DNA from: Niastella sp. OAS944
Lineage (GTDB): Bacteria > Bacteroidota > Bacteroidia > Chitinophagales > Chitinophagaceae
Direction of reading: 5' to 3'
NCBI GenBank assembly: GCA_024809215.1
Contig: JANUBW010000002.1
Span: forward strand, 496,001 to 560,000
Length of the DNA: 64,000 bases
In this document: positions 34,893 to 43,771 of the stretch, one piece after another
Layout of the letters: each line of letters starts with the position of its first letter
Numbering within the stretch: the stretch's first letter is position 1
The notes under the pieces: generated by a model
What the model was told of the DNA's origin: nothing
The model's input: the letters and a program-made list of their open reading frames with translations, nothing else
Database searches by the model: none
Program-made: the position numbers and the translations under genes

Positions 34893-34924
34893 AACCCCGC
34901 CCCAGGATTAACCGGGACGGGGTT
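34893..34924. terminator. Bidirectional hairpin between convergent genes
   Basis: AACCCCGCCCCAGG, short loop, CCGGGACGGGGTT: a GC-rich stem with a one-base bulge, flanked by A-rich and T-containing sequence. It lies between the hydrolase stop (34884) and the yiaA stop (34952). Confidence 0.75.
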
Positions 34925-34951
34925 CGTTATTAAAACGCAGTTCAAATTCAA

Positions 34952-35365
34952 TTATTGTTCGTTTGCATCTTTTTTACTTCCCAGTATTTTTGCATCGCGG
35001 GTGTTCTTTTGCACGGCAATAGCGCCAAACAAAGCCAGCAGGAAAGAAAACGCATAATAACCCTTTTCGCTGGGCAAAATGGCGGCATTCCATAACCCCA
35101 CTACAAGCAATACAACTGCCAGAATGGTACAGAACCAGCTTAAGCCATAATAGATATCGGTAACGGGAATACCTTCCAATCTGTCCCGAACACTTTTTTG
35201 AACAGAGATAACAGCAAAAAGACCGAACATTAAAACCGTAAAATAATATCCCTTTTCATTCAGCTGCATTTCAGCACGCCATAAGCCTATTAAAAAGCCA
35301 AGCATACCTGCGCCAAGCGCTATCCAGGATGCAGCAATAAAGGCATTTGATGGTTTTTGGTTCAT
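34952..35365 (-). CDS. YiaA/YiaB-family inner-membrane protein
   Basis: 137 residues with four membrane helices arranged as two YiaAB helical hairpins: [19 protein letters not shown] and [19 protein letters not shown], then [20 protein letters not shown] and [20 protein letters not shown]. The internal duplication and the repeated GLWRAE/GLWNA, EKGYY and VQK motifs are diagnostic of the family. Function unknown; some homologues respond to stress. It converges with the hydrolase gene. Confidence 0.92.
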   Translation of the reverse strand: MNQKPSNAFIAASWIALGAGMLGFLIGLWRAEMQLNEKGYYFTVLMFGLFAVISVQKSVRDRLEGIPVTDIYYGLSWFCTILAVVLLVVGLWNAAILPSEKGYYAFSFLLALFGAIAVQKNTRDAKILGSKKDANEQ

Positions 35366-35457
35366 GGGTTGTTTGTTTTAAGGTCAATAAAGATATAGTC
35401 AAAATCCATAAAATATTCACAAAAAAGACACTATAACGCTAAAATACCTGGAAAAAA

Positions 35458-35577
35458 TCCCAAATCTCAAAATACAAGAACCAAAAAATAAATACCAAAA
35501 AAAACTACAATATAAAAGCATGGGTTGAATTTATTTGGTTCCTGGATCTTGATTTTTTGGAATTTCCGGCCGACAGG
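35458..35577. repeat. A-rich inverted repeat in a divergent intergenic region
   Basis: The gap 35366-35682 lies between yiaA and the TPR lipoprotein gene. AAGAACCAAAAAATA units (35477-35505) face inverted TTGGTTCCTGG and TTTTTTGGAATTTCC units (35537-35569). I see no gene and no convincing promoter box in the gap. Confidence 0.45.
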
Positions 35578-35682
35578 CGGGAATTATCTTACAAATGGAT
35601 ATCCGGCATAATAATTCTATCTTTAAGTACTGTCACATCCGCACTCTGCACATAATGTTTGCCATTAAAATTGATAAAGATC

Positions 35683-37341
35683 ATGAACAGACACTTATCT
35701 ACTACCACAGCTGTACTGTTTATTGTGTTGCTATTTTCATGCAGGGAAAGAAAACAACCGATGCTTGCCAAAGAGATAAACGCTATCAATTTAAAAACAG
35801 GCGATGTAATACTTTGCGGCCCTGATGATAAAGGTGTGGGTAAAGTTTCGTTTATTATTTCGGGTGATGATAGTCTTACCAAACAATTCAACTTTGCCAT
35901 TGCCTTGCTGCATTCATTTGAATACGATGAAGCAGAAAAAGTATTCGCCAAAATAATTCAGTATGATCAACACTGCGCCATGGCTTACTGGGGTGTTGCC
36001 ATGTGTAATTTTCATCCCTTATGGACGCCGCCCGAAACACCCGAATTAACAAAAGGTCAAAAGGCATTGGAAATTGCAAAATCAATTGAACCTAAAACGC
36101 CTCGCGAAGCAGATTATATAAATGCCTTACTTGCCTATTATAACAATTGGGAAAAACTCGACCATCGTACCCGCTGCAACCAATATGAAGCAGCAATGAG
36201 ATCTTTATCGGAAAAATATCCCAACGATAAAGAAGCAACGATCTTTTATGCATTGGCCATCGATGCGGCAGCGGACCCCGCCGATAAAACCTATGTAAAA
36301 CAAAAAAAGGCCGGGCAAATACTCAACGGCCTTTATGCAAGTGCGCCTTACCATCCCGGTATCATACATTATATCATTCACACGTACGATTATCCCGAAC
36401 TGGCCGACCAGGCATTACCGGCGGCGCAAAAATATGCATCGGTAGCATCAGCATCGGCCCATGCGCAGCATATGCCATCGCACATCTTTATTCGTTTAGG
36501 TATGTGGGATGAAAGTATACAATCGAACCTGGCATCGATGTCAGCAGCCAAATGTTATGCAGAAAATTCAGGGATAAAAGGCCATTGGGATGAAGAGCTG
36601 CACGCCATGGACTACGTAGTGTATGCCTATTTACAAAAGAAAGACCTGAAGCATGCCAAAGAACAATGGGACTACCTGAATACATTCAATCAGGTTTCGC
36701 CCCCCAACTTCAAAGGCGCCTATACCTTTGCCGCTATTCCTGCCCGGTATGTGCTGGAAAACAGGTTGTGGAAAGAAGCAACGCAATTAACCACCACGCC
36801 AGCCGGTTTTCCCATGCAACAATTTCCCTGGCAACGGGCCATTATACATTTTGCCCGGGCGCTGGGTTTTATTCATACCAACAAAGTTGATAGCGCAAAA
36901 AACGAATTGGCCATTTTAAATCAGCTGCGCAATGATCTGCTGGCAAAAAAAGAAAGCTATAAGGCCAACCAGGTAGACATTCAGATAAAAGCGGTAGAAG
37001 GCTGGATCTTGTTGAAACAGGGCAATAAGGCAGGTGCGCTGGAAAGAATGAGCCTGGCGACAGATATGGAAGACAAAACCGAAAAGCATCCTGTTACACC
37101 GGGCGAAGTATTACCCGCCCGTGAATTGCTGGGCGATATGTACCTTGAATTAAAAGACTCAGAACAAGCCCTGGAAGCCTACCAGGCCGACCTGGAAAAG
37201 CATCCCAACAGGTATAATGGTTTGAACGGCGCCTCACAATCGGCTGCCTTATGCGGCAAAAAGGACCTGGCAGATTATTATTCCAAGCTCATTGCTGCAA
37301 TTACAGCTCCCAAAACTACAGCTGTGGCAAAGGCACAGTAA
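35683..37341 (+). CDS. TPR-repeat lipoprotein
   Basis: About 552 residues from the ATG at 35683; a TTG eight codons earlier would weaken the signal. Lipoprotein signal with the cysteine in VLLFSCRERK. The body has helical repeats: QFNFAIALLHSFEYDEAEKV at about 75-95, TPREADYINALLAYY, HAMDYVVYAYLQKKDLKHA, and a C-terminal TPR pair (ELLGDMYLELKDSEQALEA). A conserved block HAQHMPSHIFIRLGMWDE is typical of this Bacteroidota/Proteobacteria TPR group. Probably a periplasmic scaffold; no enzyme motif. Monocistronic, followed by a repeat-rich 760-bp gap. Confidence 0.85.
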   Translation: MNRHLSTTTAVLFIVLLFSCRERKQPMLAKEINAINLKTGDVILCGPDDKGVGKVSFIISGDDSLTKQFNFAIALLHSFEYDEAEKVFAKIIQYDQHCAMAYWGVAMCNFHPLWTPPETPELTKGQKALEIAKSIEPKTPREADYINALLAYYNNWEKLDHRTRCNQYEAAMRSLSEKYPNDKEATIFYALAIDAAADPADKTYVKQKKAGQILNGLYASAPYHPGIIHYIIHTYDYPELADQALPAAQKYASVASASAHAQHMPSHIFIRLGMWDESIQSNLASMSAAKCYAENSGIKGHWDEELHAMDYVVYAYLQKKDLKHAKEQWDYLNTFNQVSPPNFKGAYTFAAIPARYVLENRLWKEATQLTTTPAGFPMQQFPWQRAIIHFARALGFIHTNKVDSAKNELAILNQLRNDLLAKKESYKANQVDIQIKAVEGWILLKQGNKAGALERMSLATDMEDKTEKHPVTPGEVLPARELLGDMYLELKDSEQALEAYQADLEKHPNRYNGLNGASQSAALCGKKDLADYYSKLIAAITAPKTTAVAKAQ

Positions 37342-37343
37342 TT

Positions 37344-37640
37344 ATTTCAGTTCTTGGTTCATAGTTCTCCGTTCATAACCTCAAATCTGAGGTCATTAAC
37401 CTGGTTTTTGAATGGATTTTTCAATATACACCTGTAACCAAGTCATTTATTGCCTTCGCCAATCGGATTGTAGTCTTCGCCAGTGGGGTTTACCTCACTC
37501 CAACCCGGCATTTGACGTTGCCAATTCAGTATTTGATATTACCAACTCAGTTTTTGACATTACCAGCTCAGTTTTTCATTACACCTATCCGGGAATTTGA
37601 CATTACCAACCGGTATTGGGCCTCACCCAACTCAGTTTTT
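37344..37640 (+). repeat. Repeat-rich region after the TPR gene: AGTTC tract and a 21-bp periodic block
   Basis: A few bases after the TAA stop comes CAGTTCTTGGTTCATAGTTC (37350-37369), the AGTTC family. At 37450-37492 inverted copies of GATTGGCGAAGGC occur (GCCTTCGCCAATC). At 37508-37640 there is a degenerate 21-bp period of the form TTTGACATTACCAACTCAGT, repeated about five times. No gene is visible. Confidence 0.6.
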
Positions 37641-37660
37641 CACTAAACAAGTTGGGTACA

Positions 37661-38040
37661 GGCTTTACCTGATTGGGCGAAGGCTATTACCTGATTGGGC
37701 AAAGGCTATTACCTGATTGGCGAAGGCTACTACCTGATTGGCGAAGGCTATTACTCGATTGGGAGAGGCTGTTACCTGATTGGTGAAGGCTATTACCTGG
37801 TTGGGAGAGGCTACTACCTGATTGGCGAAGGCTATTACTCGATTGGGAGAGGCTATTACCTGATTGGTGAAGGCTATTACCTGGTTGGGAGAGGCCATTA
37901 CCTGATTGGGAGAGGCTATTACCTGATTTGTGAAGGCTATTACCCGATTGGGAGAGGCTATTACCCGATTGGGAGAGGCTATTACCTGATTGGGAGAGGC
38001 TATTACCTGATTGGGAGAGGCTATTACCTGATTTGGGATC
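37661..38040 (+). repeat. 21-bp minisatellite, about 18 units
   Basis: The unit is GGCTATTACC followed by TGATTGGGAGA. Units start at 37661, 37682, 37704, 37725 and then every 21 bp to 38019; only the second is 22 bp. Units alternate between GGGAGA and GGCGAA/GGTGAA endings. A four-unit block of 84 bp (37725-37808) is repeated at 37809-37892 with one difference. Both strands stay open because the period is a multiple of three; the plus frame would read GYYLIGR/GYYLIGE heptads, but has no ATG start. Confidence 0.95.
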
Positions 38041-38103
38041 TCAAAAACCTGATCGACTATCTCAATTACTGAATTGGGGCAGGCTAATTATTCAACAATA
38101 CCC

Positions 38104-38544
38104 TCACTTTAACCTTTCCAGTACGCCTTTCCGTTTTACAATGTTCTTATAATCCCATTGAATGTCACGTGCCTTTTTCAACCAACGTTTGAGATCGGTT
38201 TTATTCACTTGCTTTGATTCTATATACCGGGCCTCTGCTGCCTTAAAGCTTCCCTCCTTTTGCAGACCGGCTTCATCAAAACTTTGACCGCTCCAGAATA
38301 ACAGCCGAATACCACCCTTTAGTTTGCTATACCCAACAACAGGGTTACCTGCTAAAAACCAAACCGGGTGGGCATGCCAGATCTTATTCTCTGCATCGGG
38401 CAGTGCGGCATCTATTTCTTTTGCCAGCAGATCGCAGATCGCCTTCTCTTCAGGAGATTGGTTATTGTTATAAGCCTGAACATCGGGATGCATAAAATAA
38501 GCGTTTAGAGATTTGAATATACGGAGTTTTTTATTCTGATTCAC
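38104..38544 (-). CDS. DUF1801-family (YdhG-like) protein
   Basis: 146 residues, cytoplasmic, with a GTG start at 38542-38544. The DUF1801 fold (related to frataxin-like and YdhG proteins) is recognised by KIWHAHPVWFLAGNPVVGYS, GGIRLLFWSGQSF and the C-terminal helix WLKKARDIQWDYKNIV. Function unknown for the family. It reads toward the minisatellite; no terminator is obvious after its stop. A shorter start at the inner methionine (MHPDVQAY) is possible but would remove a helix. Confidence 0.82.
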   Translation of the reverse strand: MNQNKKLRIFKSLNAYFMHPDVQAYNNNQSPEEKAICDLLAKEIDAALPDAENKIWHAHPVWFLAGNPVVGYSKLKGGIRLLFWSGQSFDEAGLQKEGSFKAAEARYIESKQVNKTDLKRWLKKARDIQWDYKNIVKRKGVLERLK

Positions 38545-38664
38545 GTTTAGCCGGTTTCAACCCGTGGTTCATCGTTTTTTGCGGGTTTCTTTAAAAGATC
38601 GGGGTCGAAGTTGTTTAGATGCACGTAAGTAGCCAACTATGACGTTCGGGACCGGCCAACCCTG

Positions 38665-39495
38665 TTACTTCATATCAATGGCATTCGATGTTCTACGCCA
38701 GCCGGTTTCAACCCCAATGTATATAAAGTAGTGGCCTTTCAATTGATACAGCAGATTCTTTTTTGTTACCTTTTGATGTTCATCTACCAGTGGTATGTAT
38801 ACTATTTTCAACTTACTATCATACACAATTAACTCCCGCTGATCTTCAATACTGGCAAATTCAAATCCTATATGTATTCTGTTAAGCTTTGCGGTTCTGG
38901 TTTTGAAAAGCTTAACTGTGTCATTCAATTTATTGCCATCAATTGTGAAAGCCGAAACAGACTGCCCGCCATACATTGTAGAACCTATACTATTCATCAC
39001 TGCTAAATAATATGGCTTGTTATTTATTGTAACGGTATACATAGCAGAACAGTCTTCTCCCCCATCACCGTCTTCAATAGCAGGCACTTTTGTAAACACC
39101 TTACCATTGGCTTTCCACTGATAAATGGCTTTATAAAAATGCTGCGTGCCGCCAACCCAGGTGTCCCAGGTATAAATGCGAAAGTTTCCATCGCTGGATG
39201 TTTCTACTGCGCAAATGCTGCTGTCTGAAAACTTCTCAAAAGGATATTTTAATGTACCTGGATTGTTTTGAATAAACCGGGTAAATTCCTTTTCAAATTT
39301 ATTGGAATATCCCTCAATACTATCATAGCTAACATGGGTAAAAGACAACATTTTTGAATACAGTTTCGCCAGCTTATCTTCTTCTGTGGCAAGGCTTTTA
39401 TTCTGCGAAAAAGCGTTTTGGTTGGCGAGAAATGTCAACATGAGAATAAAAAAGAATATCTTAAAATAGTCCTGGGAATTACCTGGCAAAGACAT
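38665..39495 (-). CDS. Secreted protein of unknown function
   Basis: 276 residues. An N-terminal signal peptide (about 1-30: YFKIFFFILMLTFLANQNAF, cleavage near FSQ) is followed by a mixed alpha/beta body with NFRIYTWDTWVGGTQHFYKA, VTINNKPYYLAVMNSIGS, ELIVYDSKLKIVYIPLV and a C-terminal YQLKGHYFIYIGVETG strand pair. I do not recognise a named family; similar secreted proteins occur in Bacteroidota. A single gene, in the same orientation as the fibre operon upstream (39613-42082), but separated by a terminator. Confidence 0.7.
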   Translation of the reverse strand: MSLPGNSQDYFKIFFFILMLTFLANQNAFSQNKSLATEEDKLAKLYSKMLSFTHVSYDSIEGYSNKFEKEFTRFIQNNPGTLKYPFEKFSDSSICAVETSSDGNFRIYTWDTWVGGTQHFYKAIYQWKANGKVFTKVPAIEDGDGGEDCSAMYTVTINNKPYYLAVMNSIGSTMYGGQSVSAFTIDGNKLNDTVKLFKTRTAKLNRIHIGFEFASIEDQRELIVYDSKLKIVYIPLVDEHQKVTKKNLLYQLKGHYFIYIGVETGWRRTSNAIDMK

Positions 39496-39552
39496 ATTAA
39501 TAAGTGTTTAACCTGGCTCCAAAATAGACATTTAAAAACATCAGATATGTTA

Positions 39553-39588
39553 AAACAAAAGCAGCCTCTCGCGAAGCTGCTTTGTTTA
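39553..39588 (-). terminator. Terminator of the fibre/T9SS gene pair
   Basis: Minus strand: GCAGCTTCGCGAGAGGCTGC stem-loop flanked by AAACAA and TTTTGTTTT, 25 bp after the stop at 39613. Confidence 0.8.
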
Positions 39589-39612
39589 AAATACATAGTA
39601 TATAAGTTAGAT

Positions 39613-41079
39613 CTATTTATCGTTCATCAACAATTTCTCCAGCCTTTCAAGCCGCTCTTTCAGTTCCTTATTTTCTTTTTGCAATTGCTCAATGCGCAAC
39701 TGCTGATTGTTGGTGCGGTTGTCGAGCGCCTGAACGCCGGCAAGCGCCACCCCATCGGGATCTATGGTTGCAATATGCCTGTTATCTTCACCCACATTAA
39801 AGGCCGCGGCAAAGTCCTGCGCCATGGGGCCAATATGACGAATATTGCTGTCCTGTGTCTTATAGTTCCAGGAAGTGATTGGCACCATACGTAAACGCTC
39901 AAGCAGTTCTTCCCCATCAACAGTAGCAAAATTCTCCTTCATATTCACATCCGAAAGCGAAGCCCATGAACCACCACCTGCAGAAAGTGATACCCCCGCG
40001 TTTCCGTACATCTCACTGGTAATGGTGGTGCTTCCATCGCTATTCAGCTTAAGCGAATTATTGGCACAAATCAAGCTTGCATCAGTATTTTTAAAAGTCA
40101 GGCCGGTAGTAAGCGCCGTGTTGGTATAAAAGTAGCTACCGCCCGTAGCGCGTACGTTGAAAGAGTGGCTTACGGTAGGGTGAAACTGTGAGCTTGCATC
40201 GATATTTGATCCAAAGGAATAAACAAGCGGAACTGACCGGTCGGAAAATACAAAAGACCCTTGCCTTGGTGAACCTGCTGATGTAGAGGTAGAAGATCCG
40301 TAACCAAGCGCCACAGAATTTGCACCGGTTGCAGTACACCCCTCCCCAAAAGCAACAGTTCTTGAACCTGCTGCAACCGTACTTTTACCGAATGCGATCG
40401 CATTGTCGCCAAGGGCGCGTACATTTTCACCCAACGCTGTTGAATACAAGCCAATGTTTGCATCATCCCATTGTGTGCCATCTATGCTGCCCGCGCGAAA
40501 AGCAGCTTTCTGGGCGTACCACACAAAACGGGTACCTGAACCTTCAATAGGAACACCGGAGCCGGTTACTCCGCCATTGTAGTCACTTACAGCCAAAATG
40601 CTGCCGTCGTTATCAACCCTGAAACGTTCTTTATCGTGGGTATTGCCATCAGTATAAGTACCGCTGGCACTAAGAGAAACAAGGGCATTTGTACCTGCAA
40701 CACCCAATCCGGTTGTGCCAACAAGCTTTACATTAATAAGGCTGTTTGTACTATTGGAAGTTTGCTGTGCCGAAGGTGCCAATTGTACATAATTACCTGC
40801 AAGCACCTGTACCCAATTGGGGCTTGCCGATGTTCCGCTGTTATAATAAAAGCCTTCGGTGCCACCGGTTTGGTATACCAGCAATCCTTTTGCCGGACTG
40901 GTTACATTAGCCGTACTGGTAACGCGTGGCACCAATACCCCTTTGCTGGTTGATTCAACATGTAATTGCGCGCTGGCATCGGGCGTTGTAGTACCAATGC
41001 CCAATTGGGCTTTAGCGCTTATAGCGAAAGCAAATAATGGCAGCATTAAAAATCCTGGTCTCATGAGTAAGGGTTTCAT
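39613..41079 (-). CDS. Secreted fibre-like protein with YadA-like head repeats and C-terminal S74 chaperone domain
   Basis: 488 residues. A signal peptide (ending near SAKA) and a start-of-fibre module (QLHVESTSKGVLVPRVTS, GLLVYQTGGTEGFYYNSG, NWVQV) come first. A beta region then has YadA-like head repeats with 14-residue spacing (GDNAIAFGKSTVAAGSRTVA, GANSVALGYGSS). Near residue 390 the S74-type intramolecular chaperone begins (WASLSDVNMKENFATVDGEE, SWNYKTQDSNIRHIGPMAQD, IDPDGVALAGVQAL), ending in a coiled coil (QLRIEQLQKENKELKERLER). Such proteins trimerise, and many cleave off the chaperone. It is 28 bp downstream of a T9SS-sorted protein gene. Confidence 0.9.
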   Translation of the reverse strand: MKPLLMRPGFLMLPLFAFAISAKAQLGIGTTTPDASAQLHVESTSKGVLVPRVTSTANVTSPAKGLLVYQTGGTEGFYYNSGTSASPNWVQVLAGNYVQLAPSAQQTSNSTNSLINVKLVGTTGLGVAGTNALVSLSASGTYTDGNTHDKERFRVDNDGSILAVSDYNGGVTGSGVPIEGSGTRFVWYAQKAAFRAGSIDGTQWDDANIGLYSTALGENVRALGDNAIAFGKSTVAAGSRTVAFGEGCTATGANSVALGYGSSTSTSAGSPRQGSFVFSDRSVPLVYSFGSNIDASSQFHPTVSHSFNVRATGGSYFYTNTALTTGLTFKNTDASLICANNSLKLNSDGSTTITSEMYGNAGVSLSAGGGSWASLSDVNMKENFATVDGEELLERLRMVPITSWNYKTQDSNIRHIGPMAQDFAAAFNVGEDNRHIATIDPDGVALAGVQALDNRTNNQQLRIEQLQKENKELKERLERLEKLLMNDK

Positions 41080-41107
41080 TTCGGGGGAATAATATAGTTA
41101 TACAGAT

Positions 41108-42082
41108 TTATTTTTTAAAGAACCGAACGGCCTGACCGTTCTCAAGGCTCAACACATACACGCCGGCCGCCAATCCGCTGGTTTCAAGCCATTGCTCACG
41201 CAATGAAATGATGCCCGCCTGCATGATCTGTCCTGATACATTTTGGATAGAATAGCTCAATGGTTTGGCCGGAATAGTTGACAAAACCAGTTTAAAGGTG
41301 TTGGTAACCGGGTTGGGATATAGTCCCAGGGCTGTTGCTACATTTTCAAATTGTATCAACCGAACACCATATACCTGTTCGCGGCCATCGAGATCATATT
41401 GTTTTAGCCGGTAATAATTGGCGCCCTCCAACGGATCGCTATCAGTAAATGAATATGTAAAGCCCATTGCATTACCAGAAGCCTGAACAATGCCGATGAC
41501 CTTGTACTGAACGCCATCACTACTCCGTTCTATAGCAAAATGACTGTTCTGTAATTCAGAAACAGTTGTCCAGCGTAACAACACACTTATATCTGTTTGT
41601 CGTTTTGCCGTAAATGAAGTAAGCGAAACAGGTAATGCTATGTATACGGGTGAAGCAGTAACACCATCAAATGTCTTTGATGAAACCGTTTCCTCAACAT
41701 AGTTATCGGTTGTATTAACAGCGGAGGTAGAAGAAGTGGCCCATACCGAAGTTGACTTATAAGCCATCAATAGTTGTGATTCGGGAATACTATTCAGTTC
41801 CGCATCCAGGTAATTTAAACGTACAGTTCCGGTAAAAGCTATTGGCGAGCTAAAATTAATGACATTGGCTATGCTATAAACGCTGCTACCTATATTTACC
41901 GGTGTGTTACTTCTTTGTATTGTAGTATTAGCTAAATCTAAGTTACCCTGAGGCGTGAGAACAAGTCCTTCCGCTGAAAGCGTAGTACCGGCTACCAGGG
42001 AAATACCATCGGCACCTATACTAACCTGGGCACTGGCGCTAACTGTGAATGCAAGAGAACATACAACAACGAGTTTCTTCAT
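41108..42082 (-). CDS. T9SS type A sorting-domain protein, surface exported
   Basis: About 324 residues from the ATG at 42080-42082 (MKKLVVVCSLAFTVSASA signal). The middle has the recurring Bacteroidota block LPVSLTSFTAKRQTDISV, FAIERSSDGVQYKVIGIV and NYYRLKQYDLDGREQVYG, a fibronectin-like beta module. The C-terminal 75 residues are the sorting domain (LGLYPNPVTNTFKLV, YSIQNVSGQIMQAG, GLAAGVYVLSLENGQ), which sends the protein through the type IX machinery. No enzyme domain. It leads the operon with 39613-41079. A related pair exists at 48291-51168 in opposite gene order. Confidence 0.9.
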   Translation of the reverse strand: MKKLVVVCSLAFTVSASAQVSIGADGISLVAGTTLSAEGLVLTPQGNLDLANTTIQRSNTPVNIGSSVYSIANVINFSSPIAFTGTVRLNYLDAELNSIPESQLLMAYKSTSVWATSSTSAVNTTDNYVEETVSSKTFDGVTASPVYIALPVSLTSFTAKRQTDISVLLRWTTVSELQNSHFAIERSSDGVQYKVIGIVQASGNAMGFTYSFTDSDPLEGANYYRLKQYDLDGREQVYGVRLIQFENVATALGLYPNPVTNTFKLVLSTIPAKPLSYSIQNVSGQIMQAGIISLREQWLETSGLAAGVYVLSLENGQAVRFFKK

Positions 42083-42240
42083 AAGGGCATTAGTAGGGTT
42101 AAGCGCGCAAAATATGACGTAAAAACGACATATCATAGGTAAAGCGAAAATTATTGATTAAAAAATGTAATACCGATGTTGCTACCTTAAAGCCCCCGGG
42201 TAACACAGACCACTATTTGCATTTGAAGTAGTTAAGAAAA

Positions 42241-42414
42241 TTGTATTTATGCCAACGGTCACCGTTAAAATCATATGAGCTGGAATACCACAGGGGAAAA
42301 CATTGGTTTACTATTGAGCTCGATGCAGCCTTATTGACCTTAATGAAAGAAACATCGGCCACTATAAAAATTACACAGGGTAGAACAGAAATTTCATTTC
42401 CGTTCCCGGATGAA
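42241..42414 (+). pseudogene. Possible small ORF or gene remnant without an ATG
   Basis: The gap 42083-42455 contains a 57-codon frame from a TTG at 42241 to the TAA at 42412-42414, reading KSYELEYHRGKHWFTIELD, then AALLTLMKETSATIKI and TQGRTEISFPFPDE. Composition looks protein-like, but there is an upstream stop at 42229-42231, no ATG, and no family I can name. It may be the 3' end of a lost gene or a chance ORF. Confidence 0.25.
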
Positions 42415-42461
42415 TAAGTTAAATGATGTAACTTATGCATCTATAATTCATTCGAATGAAT
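42415..42461. promoter_or_regulatory. Two palindromes at the start of the glycosidase gene
   Basis: TAAGTTA (42415-42421) and TAACTTA (42429-42435) form an inverted repeat with a 7-bp spacer. ATTCATTCGAATGAAT (42446-42461) is a perfect 16-bp palindrome that contains the start codon at 42456. Either could be an operator; none is assigned to a regulator. Confidence 0.4.
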
Positions 42462-43727
42462 GTAAACCCCATTAATATTATTGTATGTCTTCTGCTATGG
42501 TGCCATTCACCTTCTTTTGGCCAACAGAAAAATATTATACCGTTGGCCGATTCGGTGAAGACCATGGCCGAAGACCTGATAAAAAAAGGTTTTAACGCTG
42601 GTGATGGCTATGGCGAAGTGTGGATCAGGGACTTCAACACCTTTATGGATGTAGCCTGTAAGGTGCATGACAGGGCCTCCATCAGAAAAAGCCTTACCAC
42701 CTTTTTCCTTTTTCAGCAAAAAGATGGCGCTATCCTCGACGGCTATGTGCCCAAAGCCAAAACTGCAGGCGCTGGTTACAATTACTATTACACCAACCTG
42801 GCGCCCGATTATGCCGGTCATAAGAACACCGTTGAAACCGATCAGGAAACCTCGCTTGTACAGGCTGTTGCCAAATACATTCGTAACACGGGTGACAGGT
42901 CCATTCTTTCTGATACCATTGCAGGTACAAGTATTGAACAACGTTTGGGAATGGCCCTGCATTTTTTAATGAATGCCCGCTACGATAGTACCTATGGTTT
43001 GCTTTGGGGCGCAACAACTGCCGATTGGGGCGATGTACAACCCGAGCACGACTGGGGTGTTGAATTGAATGCCGATACCCACAAGGCCATTGACATATAC
43101 GATAACGCCATGTTTGTGATAGCCATCGACGACTATCTTACAATTGCACAGCTAATGCCTGGTGAATGGCGTTATTGGACAAACACCAGGAATAGAATTA
43201 AGAAGAATATTCGTAAACATTTGTGGGATGCTGCTAAAGAAAAATATCGTGCACATATATACTTAACCAACTCGCCTTTTCCTGCATCGTTCAATGAATC
43301 GGAAGTATATTATCACGGCGGCACTACTGTTGCCATTGAAGCCGGTTTATTAAGTAAACGCGAAGTGAAACAAGCCTATCATAAAATGCAGGAAAATGTA
43401 AAACAGGCGCATGCAGCCACTATCGGGCTTACCTTATATCCTGTTTATCCCGAAGGCACCTTTAAGAACAAAGGCATGGGCCCTTACTCTTACCAAAACG
43501 GTGGCGACTGGACGTGGTTTGGCGGCAGAATGGTAACGCAGTTATTGAGATACGATTTAATGAACGAAGCCAAAGAAGCGCTGCAACCAATGCTTACCCG
43601 GGTACTAAAGAATAAAGGCTTTTACGAATGGTACACACCTGCCAATGAACCCAAAGGCTCCTCCAGTTTTAAAGGCGAAGCGGGTGTATTATGGACGGCT
43701 ATTATGTTATTAAAAGAGAAAAATTGA
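42456..43727 (+). CDS. Exported alpha/alpha-barrel glycoside hydrolase (amylo-1,6-glucosidase-like fold)
   Basis: 423 residues with a signal peptide (about 1-22, SFGQ). The sequence fits a six-hairpin (alpha/alpha)6 glycosidase: GYGEVWIRDFNTFMDVA near residue 50 (the WxRD motif of GH15/GH63/GH100-type enzymes), NTVETDQETSLVQAVAKYI, GLLWGATTADWGDVQPEHDW with acidic residues at about 190-200, YDNAMFVIAIDDYL, and NGGDWTWFGGRMVTQLLRYD. The exact GH family and substrate are not certain. It is probably periplasmic. The 3' end is 44 bp before the xth start, with no terminator between them. Confidence 0.75.
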   Translation: MNVNPINIIVCLLLWCHSPSFGQQKNIIPLADSVKTMAEDLIKKGFNAGDGYGEVWIRDFNTFMDVACKVHDRASIRKSLTTFFLFQQKDGAILDGYVPKAKTAGAGYNYYYTNLAPDYAGHKNTVETDQETSLVQAVAKYIRNTGDRSILSDTIAGTSIEQRLGMALHFLMNARYDSTYGLLWGATTADWGDVQPEHDWGVELNADTHKAIDIYDNAMFVIAIDDYLTIAQLMPGEWRYWTNTRNRIKKNIRKHLWDAAKEKYRAHIYLTNSPFPASFNESEVYYHGGTTVAIEAGLLSKREVKQAYHKMQENVKQAHAATIGLTLYPVYPEGTFKNKGMGPYSYQNGGDWTWFGGRMVTQLLRYDLMNEAKEALQPMLTRVLKNKGFYEWYTPANEPKGSSSFKGEAGVLWTAIMLLKEKN

Positions 43728-43771
43728 ATATCTGTTTTCAATTACTATATTCGGGCTTACTAATACATAAC

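Noticed and set aside
37661-38040. CRISPR array
   Set aside because: Units are contiguous 21-mers with no unique spacers and no cas genes nearby.
37695-38072. A 125-codon frame encoding GYYLIG heptads
   Set aside because: It starts at a TTG inside a repeat unit, lacks an ATG, and is open because the 21-bp period is a multiple of three; the opposite strand is open too. Treated as a minisatellite.
42213-42440. Minus-strand frame of 75 codons in the gap before the glycosidase
   Set aside because: No signal peptide or family similarity, and it overlaps the glycosidase start palindrome and the plus-strand frame; composition looks non-coding.
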